Assembly: GCF_011369485.1 (NCBI RefSeq)
Contig: NZ_VXCA01000012.1
Location: forward strand, 62,001 to 126,000
Direction of reading: 5' to 3'
DNA length: 64,000 nucleotides
Origin: Pseudomonas atagonensis
Lineage (GTDB): Bacteria; Pseudomonadota; Gammaproteobacteria; Pseudomonadales; Pseudomonadaceae
Below are positions 11,301 to 17,470 of this stretch, piece after piece (position 1 is the first letter of the stretch; the number at the start of each line of letters is the position of its first letter). The notes beneath the pieces are model-generated. The model saw only the letters and a program-made list of their open reading frames with translations. It had not been told where the DNA came from and made no database searches. The position numbers and the translations under genes were made by a program.

Positions 11301-13668
11301 TCACGCTGGTGGTCGTCGAACCGTCGGTTTCGCTCTGGCCGGTGAGGTTGAAAATATCTTGCAGCAAGGTGCCGTCGACGGTAGCGGTGTTGCCCAGTTC
11401 GTCACCTTCGTTGATGTCCGGGTGCGGGTTGCCCGACGGCGGCTTGTAGGTCTGGCCGACAATCGCCGAATAGCTCAATACCGCGAACACGGCACCTTCC
11501 AGAGTGTCATCGAAAGCCAGGTCGCCGTTGAGCCAGCCACGCACATTGGAGAAGGCATTGCGCAGCGATTGGGCAATGTCGAACACCATCGAGGTGCTGC
11601 CGTCGGCATTGGTGACCACGCTGGTCACCAGGGTAATGGTCTGCGCCACACCGTTGATGGTCACTGTGATGGTTGGAGTGCCTGTCAGGGTCTGGCCGTC
11701 GCTGAGTTGATCACGGATCACCAACTGGCCTTCGTTGAAGAAATCCTTGCCGAACGCAAAGTAGTCGGAAATCGCCAGATTCAAGGTGTACTGCAAGGTA
11801 TCGCCGGGACTGATGCCGGCGTGGCCGATATCCGTCTGCAACGTCGCGGTTTTCAGCAGGGTGATGGACTTGGCAATGAACTGCGAGCTCTGGCCGGTGC
11901 CGCTGAAGTCAATGGTGGTGTCGGGTGCGGTCAGATCCCGTGGGTCGAGCGGCACCCATTGCCCCGAAGCGCTTGGCGGGCCAAGTGTTACGGTAACGGC
12001 ATCGCCGGTCACCGGGTCGATCACCGGTTGGCCATTGGCGTCGAATTCCGGCACATAGAAAGAGACCACGGTATCGGTCTTGGCGGTGATGCTGTCGTAC
12101 TCGACGGTGAACGAGTTGATGTACACGTCGTTGGCCGCGATGAGCACGGCCATTTGCGCCGGGTCGGTGACCACGGTGCCATCATGCAAGGTGATCGACG
12201 TCAGGCGGCCGCCGGGGCCGGGGGTGATGGCGTTGACCTGAATGTTGTCGGGCAGTGGTTGCGTAATGACCACGTGGGACAGCGTCTGCCCCGGGGCCGG
12301 CGTCGCGCTCAGGGTCAGGGTGCGCGCGTAGTTGGGGCCGGTGGCGGTTTCACCTTCCGGAGTGTTCAGGGTTTCGCTGACGGTGATCACCGTCGGGTGC
12401 ACCACAAACGCTGCGGTGCCGGCCTGGATCAGGCTCGGATCGTTGGTCGGATTATCCAGCGCATCGTTGCCGAACTGAAAACCGCCGCTGGCCCGAATGG
12501 TCAGGTCGGGGGTGCCGTTGGAGAACGCGGTATCGGCCAGATTGCTCAGGCTCGCGGTGACCTGCACGCCGATCACCGGTTGCTGATTGGTCACACTGGC
12601 AAACGGCAGCTGGATCACCACCAGTTTATCGCCGGCGCGCATACCGTAAGTGGCCGCGTTGATGGTCAGGAAGTTGCCGCTGGCGTCCTTGGCCAGTGGA
12701 TGCGTGGCGTTGCCATTGGCATCGAAGGTCACGACGTAAGTGGTCAGGTTTTGCCCAAGATAACTGGCGGAAATAAAGCTGACGCCGTCGTCGCCATCCT
12801 TGCCGGTGGCCGGCATGGCGAGGTTAATGAAAGGCGCATAACCGGTCTGGGTCGAGGTGTTGCTGAAGTTCACGGTGAAGGTGAAACGGTCGCCCAGCAA
12901 CACATCGCTGCCGCCGGTCGACACGGTGGCCGTAGGCGCGGCGTCGGCCAGCAAACCGTCGAACTGCGCCATGGCTACGCTGCTGATGGCCAGGGCCTTG
13001 TCGATGTCGCCAACACGGGTTTCAAGGGTCCAGTCGCCACCGGCCTTGGCATTGCCGGTGTCATTGCTCGACGCGGCGACATCGGCGCCGGTCCAGCGCG
13101 CCAGTTCACTGACCAGCGTCTGCCCGGCAGCGCCGGCGCCGACGTCGCAGCCGTACAGCTGAATGTCGGCGCCCTGGGTCAGGTTGTTGCGCCATTGTTC
13201 GAGGGTTTTGCCGAGGGAATCGATGTTGTCGGCGCTGATGGTGCGATTGCCGAGCGTGAATTGCCCGGACGCACCGTGGGACATGACCTGAATCGAATCG
13301 ACCTTGCCCAGTTGCGCCAGAGCGGCGGAGATCGCGGCGAGCCCATCCTCGCCGACATTGACCACGATGGCGGTGACGTTGCCGGGCAGTTGCGCGAGCA
13401 GTTGATCGCGGTTTTCGATGCGGCTGTCGATCACCAACAGGCTGCGCGCGGCGGAAGGTGCCTGCTCGGTGGCGGCGCGACCTTCAGTAGGTGTGGCGTG
13501 CGGGACTTGCGCATCGACCGCAGCTGGCGGCGCAGCGGGATCGCTGTGATGCTGCTCGACCGTCGCGGACGCGGCGGCACCGTCGAAAAGAATTCTGGGC
13601 TCGAGTGCCAATGCCTGCCGTTGCGGGCGCAGATGCGCGCCGGAGAAACCACCCCGTGATCCTTGCAT
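2320..13668 (-). CDS. Giant DUF4347/VCBS-repeat surface protein (3782 aa)
   Basis: One uninterrupted 3782-codon frame with a GAGGG ribosome site before the ATG. Order: no hydrophobic signal peptide; an LEPRILFDGA motif near residues 22-31; DUF4347 at about 75-235 (VMSHGASG, IQLYGCDVG); DUF11-like/isopeptide-type beta modules at about 245-1860; an SdrD-B-like domain at about 1860-1945 (GVISGTLWND, DANGQYRFG); a cadherin-like module at about 1990-2125; 11 VCBS-type repeats of about 135 residues at about 2125-3613, each with VxNDxDVD and LYGTLTINADGSYxY signatures; and a 170-residue unique basic C-terminus. Many DxDxD loops suggest calcium binding. No RTX nonapeptide (GGxGxDxxx) array is visible. 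Followed by TolC and adaptor genes. Likely a secreted, extracellular adhesin-like filament; the export route is unknown and inferred only from neighbours. Confidence 0.9.
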   Translation of the reverse strand: MQGSRGGFSGAHLRPQRQALALEPRILFDGAAASATVEQHHSDPAAPPAAVDAQVPHATPTEGRAATEQAPSAARSLLVIDSRIENRDQLLAQLPGNVTAIVVNVGEDGLAAISAALAQLGKVDSIQVMSHGASGQFTLGNRTISADNIDSLGKTLEQWRNNLTQGADIQLYGCDVGAGAAGQTLVSELARWTGADVAASSNDTGNAKAGGDWTLETRVGDIDKALAISSVAMAQFDGLLADAAPTATVSTGGSDVLLGDRFTFTVNFSNTSTQTGYAPFINLAMPATGKDGDDGVSFISASYLGQNLTTYVVTFDANGNATHPLAKDASGNFLTINAATYGMRAGDKLVVIQLPFASVTNQQPVIGVQVTASLSNLADTAFSNGTPDLTIRASGGFQFGNDALDNPTNDPSLIQAGTAAFVVHPTVITVSETLNTPEGETATGPNYARTLTLSATPAPGQTLSHVVITQPLPDNIQVNAITPGPGGRLTSITLHDGTVVTDPAQMAVLIAANDVYINSFTVEYDSITAKTDTVVSFYVPEFDANGQPVIDPVTGDAVTVTLGPPSASGQWVPLDPRDLTAPDTTIDFSGTGQSSQFIAKSITLLKTATLQTDIGHAGISPGDTLQYTLNLAISDYFAFGKDFFNEGQLVIRDQLSDGQTLTGTPTITVTINGVAQTITLVTSVVTNADGSTSMVFDIAQSLRNAFSNVRGWLNGDLAFDDTLEGAVFAVLSYSAIVGQTYKPPSGNPHPDINEGDELGNTATVDGTLLQDIFNLTGQSETDGSTTTSVIPTSNVDISLVEVNNGTPPSNGELRPGDEVTFELSYDLVTGDYEQFKLTAYLPLPLFDVTGVTWGSGNDVGQWSFGTGNTNTGGVISVTSAAGNSVVFDFGSFATNTTTGSRIVVRFTVRVGDQPFADQRSLAVLAQSSQQTTLTDRTLISSDAVPIVSIAEPVLNIKHGVVSGSNGTVTGTTGSWNPPGSTGVPFNGSVTDLSAVDGNISNIDGADRLRLVTAIENTGGGGAFDVSTSITLPTGLSFVGGSLAAANLQIYRGDGTLMVLGTDYSVSGNQITFLDAGGQASLLAGRNGTAADASGANVMVISYDVVVSATIEASRTLQTTATLSNYASVNGGTDFTPVDLTDLASQQIAAPVISKVFADGTLDNGDSSAAHTTGSDLVIGESMRYDIVVTLPEGTTQNLRIEDLIPPGMRLDTTFNGGLGYQIITTRAGSGALGADFAGSVVISGFTGIGGALGADGVDGRWTFSVSSVSADNQTGNNTFVIRLQLVANNVIANQANVSLQNNAQLIFSDPDGDTPNGAVSVDRNVALTGGQPTVTVREPTLQINQVLTSTSNPSGYDQGDTVTFTITISNGNGNTDFSAFDISFLDTLPTQLSNVTLLGVLYQNGATNNGGVDFEIVGGQLRSVSGANIDIAKGGSIVLRLTGIVNASAAAQSNIVNVANVQWTSLDGGQAGERTGVDGALNGGTLNDYRNLSTLLIPVAQAIQISRVGGLPDTAAPSPTTAIVEQVTVGEVIRYRVVVLVPEGNNPNYQVQITLANGLQFISPDALVNALRIAFISNGGLTSDVNLITGGTLNVDGNENSAEALPITPNLSGLAPQGIFDPSRLTVVTNPDGSQVVTFNLGNVVNGNGNDDDLEGISIEFNVRVTNIAANIAGAQLGVTAQEIVNGAGRATSDTIFERIVEPSFSGLDKQIVTFNPNPSGTTGNATVQLSFTQNGGLPAFDAQVSDSFAGGSNYTLLSVSINGVSYGPGNLPAGISFSSSGGLSVNFDQLDVGAQVQVRYSVDLPNSTIVASSNATLTWSSLPEDFTSWGGNSVGVDGTTTGERDGSAVGPNQYILRDNAGLGVISGTLWNDTASPTASTTPDGAGLAGQTVTLTWAGADGRLDTTADNLQFTTVTDANGQYRFGVLPLGVFRIDVPAGLVTYPQPLGGLRVRVDSDGGTLGQITITLGDADTQSANAGYVEQNDAPVNTLPGTQNGLEDVVLNIGGISVADVDADRDPNVNDRAISVTLSVTHGTLFLGATVPGVSVSGANTASMTLTGNLADINTALAGLRYLGNANFNGTDTLTVVSNDQGNYGDADGDGIPGTAGDALTDTDTLQIILAAVNDDPVGVNDTATAVEAGGINNAAAGIDPRGNVLTNDTDVDIATNADSLHLVSVGPGAGIQTPIVGVSVINGLYGQLIIGSNGSYQYVVDNNNAAVQALRLAGQTLQDSFDYVLADLAGATSTATLTVTIQGANDTPVGVDDNGVAVEAGGVNNGTPGSDATGNVLTNDQDVDSAANGETRTVTGIRAVGEAGSGNFTAVSGATVLSGLYGTLTINPDGTYRYEVNNTNATVQQLSAGQQLVELFSYRLTDTGGLDDVAQLRIVIQGANDNPVASDDAASAQAASTNGNASESNPSGNVIQFPSRPGPITQPGGNGVDQDVDANDQPSSQLLVNGVINKSEATYNPATDVLSAVNTGTTSANGTVVVGLYGTLRIGADGSFFYDVDSTNAAVQALAPGQTLTEFFTYRVIDTTGLTDTAQLVITVHGVNDPPVAQNVISVATEAGGIGNQTPGVNPSGDATANSTDPDGDPLTVTLIKAGGTADPGTPVAVNVSGTVIVGQYGTLTIFPDGSYVYAVDNNNADVQALRRGSDLLLERFTYTISDGVGATPETDSAEIIVLIRGQNDNPVATDDDATAIEAGGLNNGVPGQDPTGNVLDNDSDVDGGEVPGDLPDHDYGETRAVSSVRTGAESGTGTAGALGTELRGTYGWLTLNADGSYSYRLDNSMAAVQALRAGNTLLDAFSYEVMDAAGATDRATLNITIQGRNDTPIAQNDSNTALEAGGQNNATPGSNPSGNVLSNDSDVDGNGEVLSVIGVNQGATTGNIGSAFNGAYGSLTLNADGSYSYLVDNNNAQVQALRTNAETLTETFTYQIRDLAGATSTATLTITIRGANDNPVANDDSAVAVEAGGTFNGRPGVNPSGNVLTNDTDVDANDAKLVTGIRSGSEAAGGTFTTVGVAQSFNGLYGTLTINADGTYSYVVNNTLAAVQALKVGDSLVETFTYRMRDIAGATDTAQLSIRIDGAWDAPVAVNDTSVAVADNGKGNGVNPSGNVLPNDTDVDQGDSKTVTGIRFGTEAAGGTLSGVTAGTDNSNGTLINGLYGQLIIGADGSYTYNLDSSNPVVLALGPLQFLNERFTYQVTDRGGENDLAEIHIIIRGRNSAPVANNDAATAIEAGGLNNGQPGVNPAGNVLSNDTDAESDPLSVIGIHTGTASDIGTVGSVGTTLRGVYGDLLINADGSYTYTVDNSLAAVQALRQSGQTVSEVFSYTIVDIWGDTSTAELRITVDGRNDTPTAVDDSATAVEAGGVNNGTPGSNASGNVLDNDTDVDSVANGESKQVLSVSNQAGQSAGAGQVLIGLYGQLTLNADGSYTYVIDNNNPVVQALRTAGETLSETFTYRMSDTAGATSDARLTVVIQGANDAPVAQNDNGIASDQVPGPQTTGNVLPNDGDVDANDGLVVVGVRTGAEAGSGSAGVIGQPIIGLYGTLVLNADGSYTYTIDQNNPAVLAAAGLGQVLRDVFTYTINDRAGASDQAELVITLDIATPFIPAPDGQNFFERETSTQTPDLRIPDPQPAIFITPVVERAAEISALSAWGVDGSNLRLASVGEFTSESAGAGLGLVPGQFVAQAVRESRLESELDLLWIQGRQGRTSLSADGLLSDPSLFALTATDLTHEPPRGEKHHENRPGKGFSAQLRDAAQRLRPSNRDGASNRSE

Positions 13669-13931
13669 GATCAGCCCTCATACCACGTGTTCAACCATTC
13701 CATTGAGTGCCGACGCAGGGCGACGGACAAGTTGAGCGTAGGCGCTATTTAGGTCTTTTCCAGCGAAAGAGAGCGTTTTTCAAATACTTGCAGATCTACG
13801 GTGCAGCGGCTTTTGGCTGTCAGCCGGCGGTATTTTCTCAGTCCTGGCGAATGACCAGCGTCGCGTCTAGGCTGGACAGTCTGTCGCCCTGTCCGGGCGC
13901 TACGCCCGCCGCCGGGCCAGGAGCGCAACTG

Positions 13932-14729
13932 ATGAAAGCCCCCGCCAGTGTTTTGTGCCTGATGTTCACGCTGGCGCTTGCGCCACTCGCCCGCGCCGAA
14001 GACCCTCCCGCGGCCCCTGAAACACCGCCCCCGGACACAGCGGACGCAACGCCGACGGTCAATCCGCAAGTCGTCGACAAGCTCATCGATATGGGCAACT
14101 ACCTGCGCAGTCTGCCGTCGTTCCAGGTCGATGCCGAAGTGTCCAGGGACACGGTTCTGGAGTCCGGGCAGAAGATCAAGACCGAGTCGTTCAATACGTT
14201 AAAAGTTGTCGGCCATGATCGCCTTTACGCGAAAACCGAAGGCGATGTGCGCACCCGCGAATTTTTCTACAACGGCAAGAAGCTGACCCAGTACTCGCCG
14301 TACCTGAAGTACTACACCACCGTGGATGCACCGCCGAAAGTCGCCGAAGCGCTGCACATGGTCGAGAACCACTACGGCGTACAGGTGCCGATGGAGGATC
14401 TGTTTCTGTTCGGCAGTGATCAGGCGCAGATCGATGCGCTGAAAGCCGCGTTGTACGTCGGCCCGTCGACGATCAAGGGGCAACTGTGCGATCACTTGGC
14501 GTTTCGGCAGGAAGGTATTGACTGGCAACTGTGGATCACCCGTTCGGAAAAACCGCTGCCGTGCAAACTGGTGATCACCACCACTGATGAAAAGAACTCG
14601 CCCGAATACAGCGCCGTGTATCACTGGAACCTCAAGCCGGGCATCAAGGATTCAATCTTTACCTTCAAACCGGCCAAGGGTGACGTGGCGATCGCGCTGA
14701 AAAAAAACAGCGATGAAGGAGGGCAGTGA
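13932..14729 (+). CDS. DUF2092 family periplasmic protein
   Basis: 265 residues. The start was set at the ATG following AGGAG, which gives a clean signal peptide (MKAPASVLCLMFTLALAPLA, cleaved near ARAE); an open frame extends upstream to 13707 but lacks these. The mature part matches the DUF2092 pattern: a LolA/LolB-like beta sheet with FYNGKKLTQYSPYLKYY and the conserved YVGPSTIKGQLCDHLAFRQ stretch. Function of the family is not established; the fold resemblance suggests binding of a hydrophobic ligand in the periplasm, which is inference. Its stop is one base from the start of the next gene, so the two are co-translated. Confidence 0.85.
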   Translation: MKAPASVLCLMFTLALAPLARAEDPPAAPETPPPDTADATPTVNPQVVDKLIDMGNYLRSLPSFQVDAEVSRDTVLESGQKIKTESFNTLKVVGHDRLYAKTEGDVRTREFFYNGKKLTQYSPYLKYYTTVDAPPKVAEALHMVENHYGVQVPMEDLFLFGSDQAQIDALKAALYVGPSTIKGQLCDHLAFRQEGIDWQLWITRSEKPLPCKLVITTTDEKNSPEYSAVYHWNLKPGIKDSIFTFKPAKGDVAIALKKNSDEGGQ

Positions 14730-14730
14730 G

Positions 14731-15315
14731 ATGAATCATTCCATGTCGTGGAGTCTGTTGATCTCACTGGCGGCGGCCACCGTGCTGACGGCCGGCCTGA
14801 TTGCCGAAGCCGATGCCCGCCCGCAACGCGCACAGGGCCATGCCCGCGCTTCGGTCAACCGGGCACCGGCGCCGAATGCGCAAAGAGCCCAACGCATCAA
14901 CGCGCCGCAGCGTGCCAATCACGTCAATGCAGGGAATCGGGTCAACGCCAGCAACCGGGTCAACTCGGGCAACCGGGTGAGTGCCGGCAACAACGTCGGC
15001 AACCGTACCAACATCAATAACAGCCGGCGCAACGTCAACATCGACAATCACCGCGATGTCGACATCGATGTCGATGGGCATGGCCGTTATGGCTACGACG
15101 ATCACTACCATCCGATAGCGACTGCCGCCGCCGTGACGGCTACGGTGGCGGTGACCGCTGCGGTGGTCGGATCGATTATGACCCCGGCGCAAATGCCTGA
15201 CACCTGCACCCAGGTGATCCGCTACAACGTTACCTACATGCAGTGCGGATCCACCTGGTACCAGCCGCAATATCAGGGCAGCGACGTGACCTACGTGGTG
15301 GTCAACGCGCCTTGA
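14731..15315 (+). CDS. Exported Asn-rich repeat protein, partner of the DUF2092 gene
   Basis: 194 residues, start at the ATG one base after the DUF2092 stop, behind a GGAGGG site. Signal peptide at residues 1-30 (through EADAR). Residues about 50-105 are a low-complexity array built on N-R-V-N-[AS]-[GS] units that turns into NIDNHRDVDIDVDGHG. A hydrophobic Ala/Thr/Val stretch follows (about 130-155), then a C-terminal domain with two cysteines (CTQVIRYNVTYMQCG) likely to form a disulfide. I do not recognise a characterised family. The tight linkage to DUF2092 suggests a shared envelope role. Confidence 0.75.
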   Translation: MNHSMSWSLLISLAAATVLTAGLIAEADARPQRAQGHARASVNRAPAPNAQRAQRINAPQRANHVNAGNRVNASNRVNSGNRVSAGNNVGNRTNINNSRRNVNIDNHRDVDIDVDGHGRYGYDDHYHPIATAAAVTATVAVTAAVVGSIMTPAQMPDTCTQVIRYNVTYMQCGSTWYQPQYQGSDVTYVVVNAP

Positions 15316-15325
15316 GTCAAACGTC

Positions 15326-16639
15326 CTAGAAACGCCAGACCAGACCGCCGCCCAGCACATGCAGGGCGGCGTGTTTGTATTCGCCGGAGACCGTGCCACC
15401 GGAGCGCGACTTGGTTTGCTGCACCTCCATGTCGCCGAGATAAACCAGGGTATAGCTCATGTGCAGGTCGAGGTTTTCCTGCAGGGCGTAATTGACCCCG
15501 GTCGCCAGGCGCCAGGCTTCGGCCATCGGGTTGTCGACAGTGCGATCCTTGTCGTCCACGGCCGAGGAGTCGTAACCCAGCCCCACGTTCCAGCGCAGTT
15601 TCGGGTTGATCTGATTCTGCGCACCGATGGAAGCGTGCCAGGTGTCCTTGTATTTGCGTTGCGCGGTGGTCGAAGTCGAGGCACTGTCGGTATCGACCTC
15701 GATGCCGATGGCGCCGAAGTCGCTCCAGTCCTGCCAGCCGAGACTTCCGAGCAGTTTCCATTGCGGATCAAGCTGATAGGAAATACTGGTGGTGACGGTC
15801 TGCGGTACGTTCATGTCGATGTTCAACTGATCGACATCGAGCCGGTTGAGCGCCAGACGCAGCAGCGGATTGGAGATGTTTTTCAGCTCCGGTTTGTCTT
15901 CGAATTCGAGTTTGATCTTGCTGGTGTAGGCCAGCCCCAGCTTGGTCCGCTCATTGAGTTTGTAGAGCACGCCGACGTTGACCCCGGTGCCCCAGTCGGT
16001 GTCCTTGTAGCGTAACTGGCCGTCGGCGGCGTTACCCAGCCCGAGCACGTTGTTGTTGACCGCCACTTCGGTGCGGAAATAGCCGAGCATGAAGCGCGGG
16101 CCGATGCCCACCGACAAATCGTCGGTGATCCGGTAGGCATACGTCGGCTGGAACGAGATGCCGATGATCGCCGATTCCTGCGAGAAGTAACGCCCGGCCC
16201 AGTCATCGTCGTAGTCCAGTGCGAGGCCGAAGTTGCCGTACATGCCGAAACCGATGGAGGAGCGGTCGTCGAGTTGGTGACTGATGAAGAAACTGCTGCC
16301 AGGCAGGTACTTCAAGGCGTTGCCGCCTTCGTTGCCGCCAAAGGTGTTGTCGTTGTCGCGGGAGAAACTCACGTCGCCGAGAATCAGCTGAGCGTTGAAG
16401 TTGACCTGAGTCCCGGCCAGTTCACTGATGCCCGCCGGGTTGGTCATCAGAACGCTTGGATCACTGGCCAGCACCGCCGAGCCGGCGTTGGCCAGACCGC
16501 TGCCTTCATGGCCCGCCTCGTAAATCATGATCCCGCCGGCCTCGGCCGAGAGACTGGTGACCAATAGTCCCGTGACGCAAACGGACGATAAAGCACCTCT
16601 TACCGAGGCGTTGACACGTTGCAAAGGCATTCTCGGCAT
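15326..16639 (-). CDS. FadL/TodX-family outer-membrane transporter
   Basis: 437 residues from the ATG preceded by AGGGAG; upstream in-frame codons to 16777 do not look coding. Signal peptide ends at SLSAEA, and the mature N-terminus is the FadL hatch type (GGIMIYEAGHEGSGLANAG, with NPAG further on). Alternating beta strands run to a terminal aromatic (LVWRF), the barrel-assembly signal. The family carries long-chain fatty acids or other hydrophobic compounds across the outer membrane. It is convergent with the Asn-rich gene, with only 10 bases between the stops. The substrate cannot be read from the sequence. Confidence 0.87.
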   Translation of the reverse strand: MPRMPLQRVNASVRGALSSVCVTGLLVTSLSAEAGGIMIYEAGHEGSGLANAGSAVLASDPSVLMTNPAGISELAGTQVNFNAQLILGDVSFSRDNDNTFGGNEGGNALKYLPGSSFFISHQLDDRSSIGFGMYGNFGLALDYDDDWAGRYFSQESAIIGISFQPTYAYRITDDLSVGIGPRFMLGYFRTEVAVNNNVLGLGNAADGQLRYKDTDWGTGVNVGVLYKLNERTKLGLAYTSKIKLEFEDKPELKNISNPLLRLALNRLDVDQLNIDMNVPQTVTTSISYQLDPQWKLLGSLGWQDWSDFGAIGIEVDTDSASTSTTAQRKYKDTWHASIGAQNQINPKLRWNVGLGYDSSAVDDKDRTVDNPMAEAWRLATGVNYALQENLDLHMSYTLVYLGDMEVQQTKSRSGGTVSGEYKHAALHVLGGGLVWRF

Positions 16640-16733
16640 AGCGGCTTTCTCCCTTATGGTCGCGCGAATCGTTTGAGCATAGAAAGGCCCGGCCAATGCG
16701 CCACTTAAAAACAAAGAAATCAGTGACGACGTG

Positions 16734-17327
16734 TCAGGCCTTGTGCAGCCACGGTTGCATCTGTTCCAGCAAACCACGACCGCCGCGCCGCAAACCAGTG
16801 GCCAGAGTCAACCAAGGCAGGTCGCTGACGATCACTTGCGCCGCAGGCAACAAACGCACCTCGCCAGCCGTGCCTCCCGCAGGGCCACCGTCCGGCATGA
16901 AAATCGTCACCCAGTCATCGACCGTTTCAAGCACCACACACAAACGCCAGCCTTCGCCCTCGGCGATCATGCCGACCTTCGAGCCGTCCGCGTTCTCCAT
17001 GCCGGCAAATCGTGAGGTCGCGTCCTTGAGCAACTGATAACCCGGCAGATTGCTCAGCACTTTGTCTTCCGTTGCCTCAAGTGCCCGCGCCGCCACTGAG
17101 GTGCGCGCCAACAGGCCGGCGAGAAAACACAGGATGATCAAGCCCACCAGCGTCGCCACGCCGATCAGCGTCACGCCGGACACGTCACGGCCTTCGAACA
17201 TTGGCAGCATTTTTTGCACGGGACCGCGCAGCAGGTGAATGGCTTTTTCGATGAGGACGACGATCAGCACCAACGGGAGGATGAACAACACCCCGCCAAT
17301 CACGGTGGTTTTGATGAACTTGAACAT
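16734..17327 (-). CDS. DUF502 family inner-membrane protein
   Basis: 197 residues. Two N-terminal membrane segments (about residues 8-27 and 55-78) are followed by the DUF502 signature: NLPGYQLLKDATSRFAG and then a soluble beta domain with VFMPDGGPAGGTAGEV-like glycine-rich loop (here IFMPDGGPAGGTAGEV). The first TM and the loop IEKAIHLLRGP are typical of the family. Function is unknown; no pathway is implied by its neighbours, which are a FadL-type porin 94 nt downstream and a ProP-type transporter upstream, all on the minus strand. Confidence 0.85.
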   Translation of the reverse strand: MFKFIKTTVIGGVLFILPLVLIVVLIEKAIHLLRGPVQKMLPMFEGRDVSGVTLIGVATLVGLIILCFLAGLLARTSVAARALEATEDKVLSNLPGYQLLKDATSRFAGMENADGSKVGMIAEGEGWRLCVVLETVDDWVTIFMPDGGPAGGTAGEVRLLPAAQVIVSDLPWLTLATGLRRGGRGLLEQMQPWLHKA

Positions 17328-17470
17328 GACCGCTCCTTGAGGAAGACCTGTGTTGGTCAGGGTTCAAGGCTAGTCGAGTTTCATCGGGCCGCAGCCGTGA
17401 TGGCTGGGCATCACGGCTGCGGAAAAGGAGCGAACTGCCAAGAACCGGCAGTTTGCCTGGGGGAAATGAC

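Noticed and set aside
2333-13659. Long open frames on the plus strand opposite the giant gene (for example 6016-9618 and 11086-13659)
   Set aside because: They are antisense to a continuous domain-bearing frame, lack ribosome sites and give Gly/Ala/Arg/His-rich translations with no motif; such shadows are expected in high-GC DNA.
15359-16015. 218-codon plus-strand frame inside the FadL-type gene
   Set aside because: No start signal or motif; the barrel protein is on the other strand.
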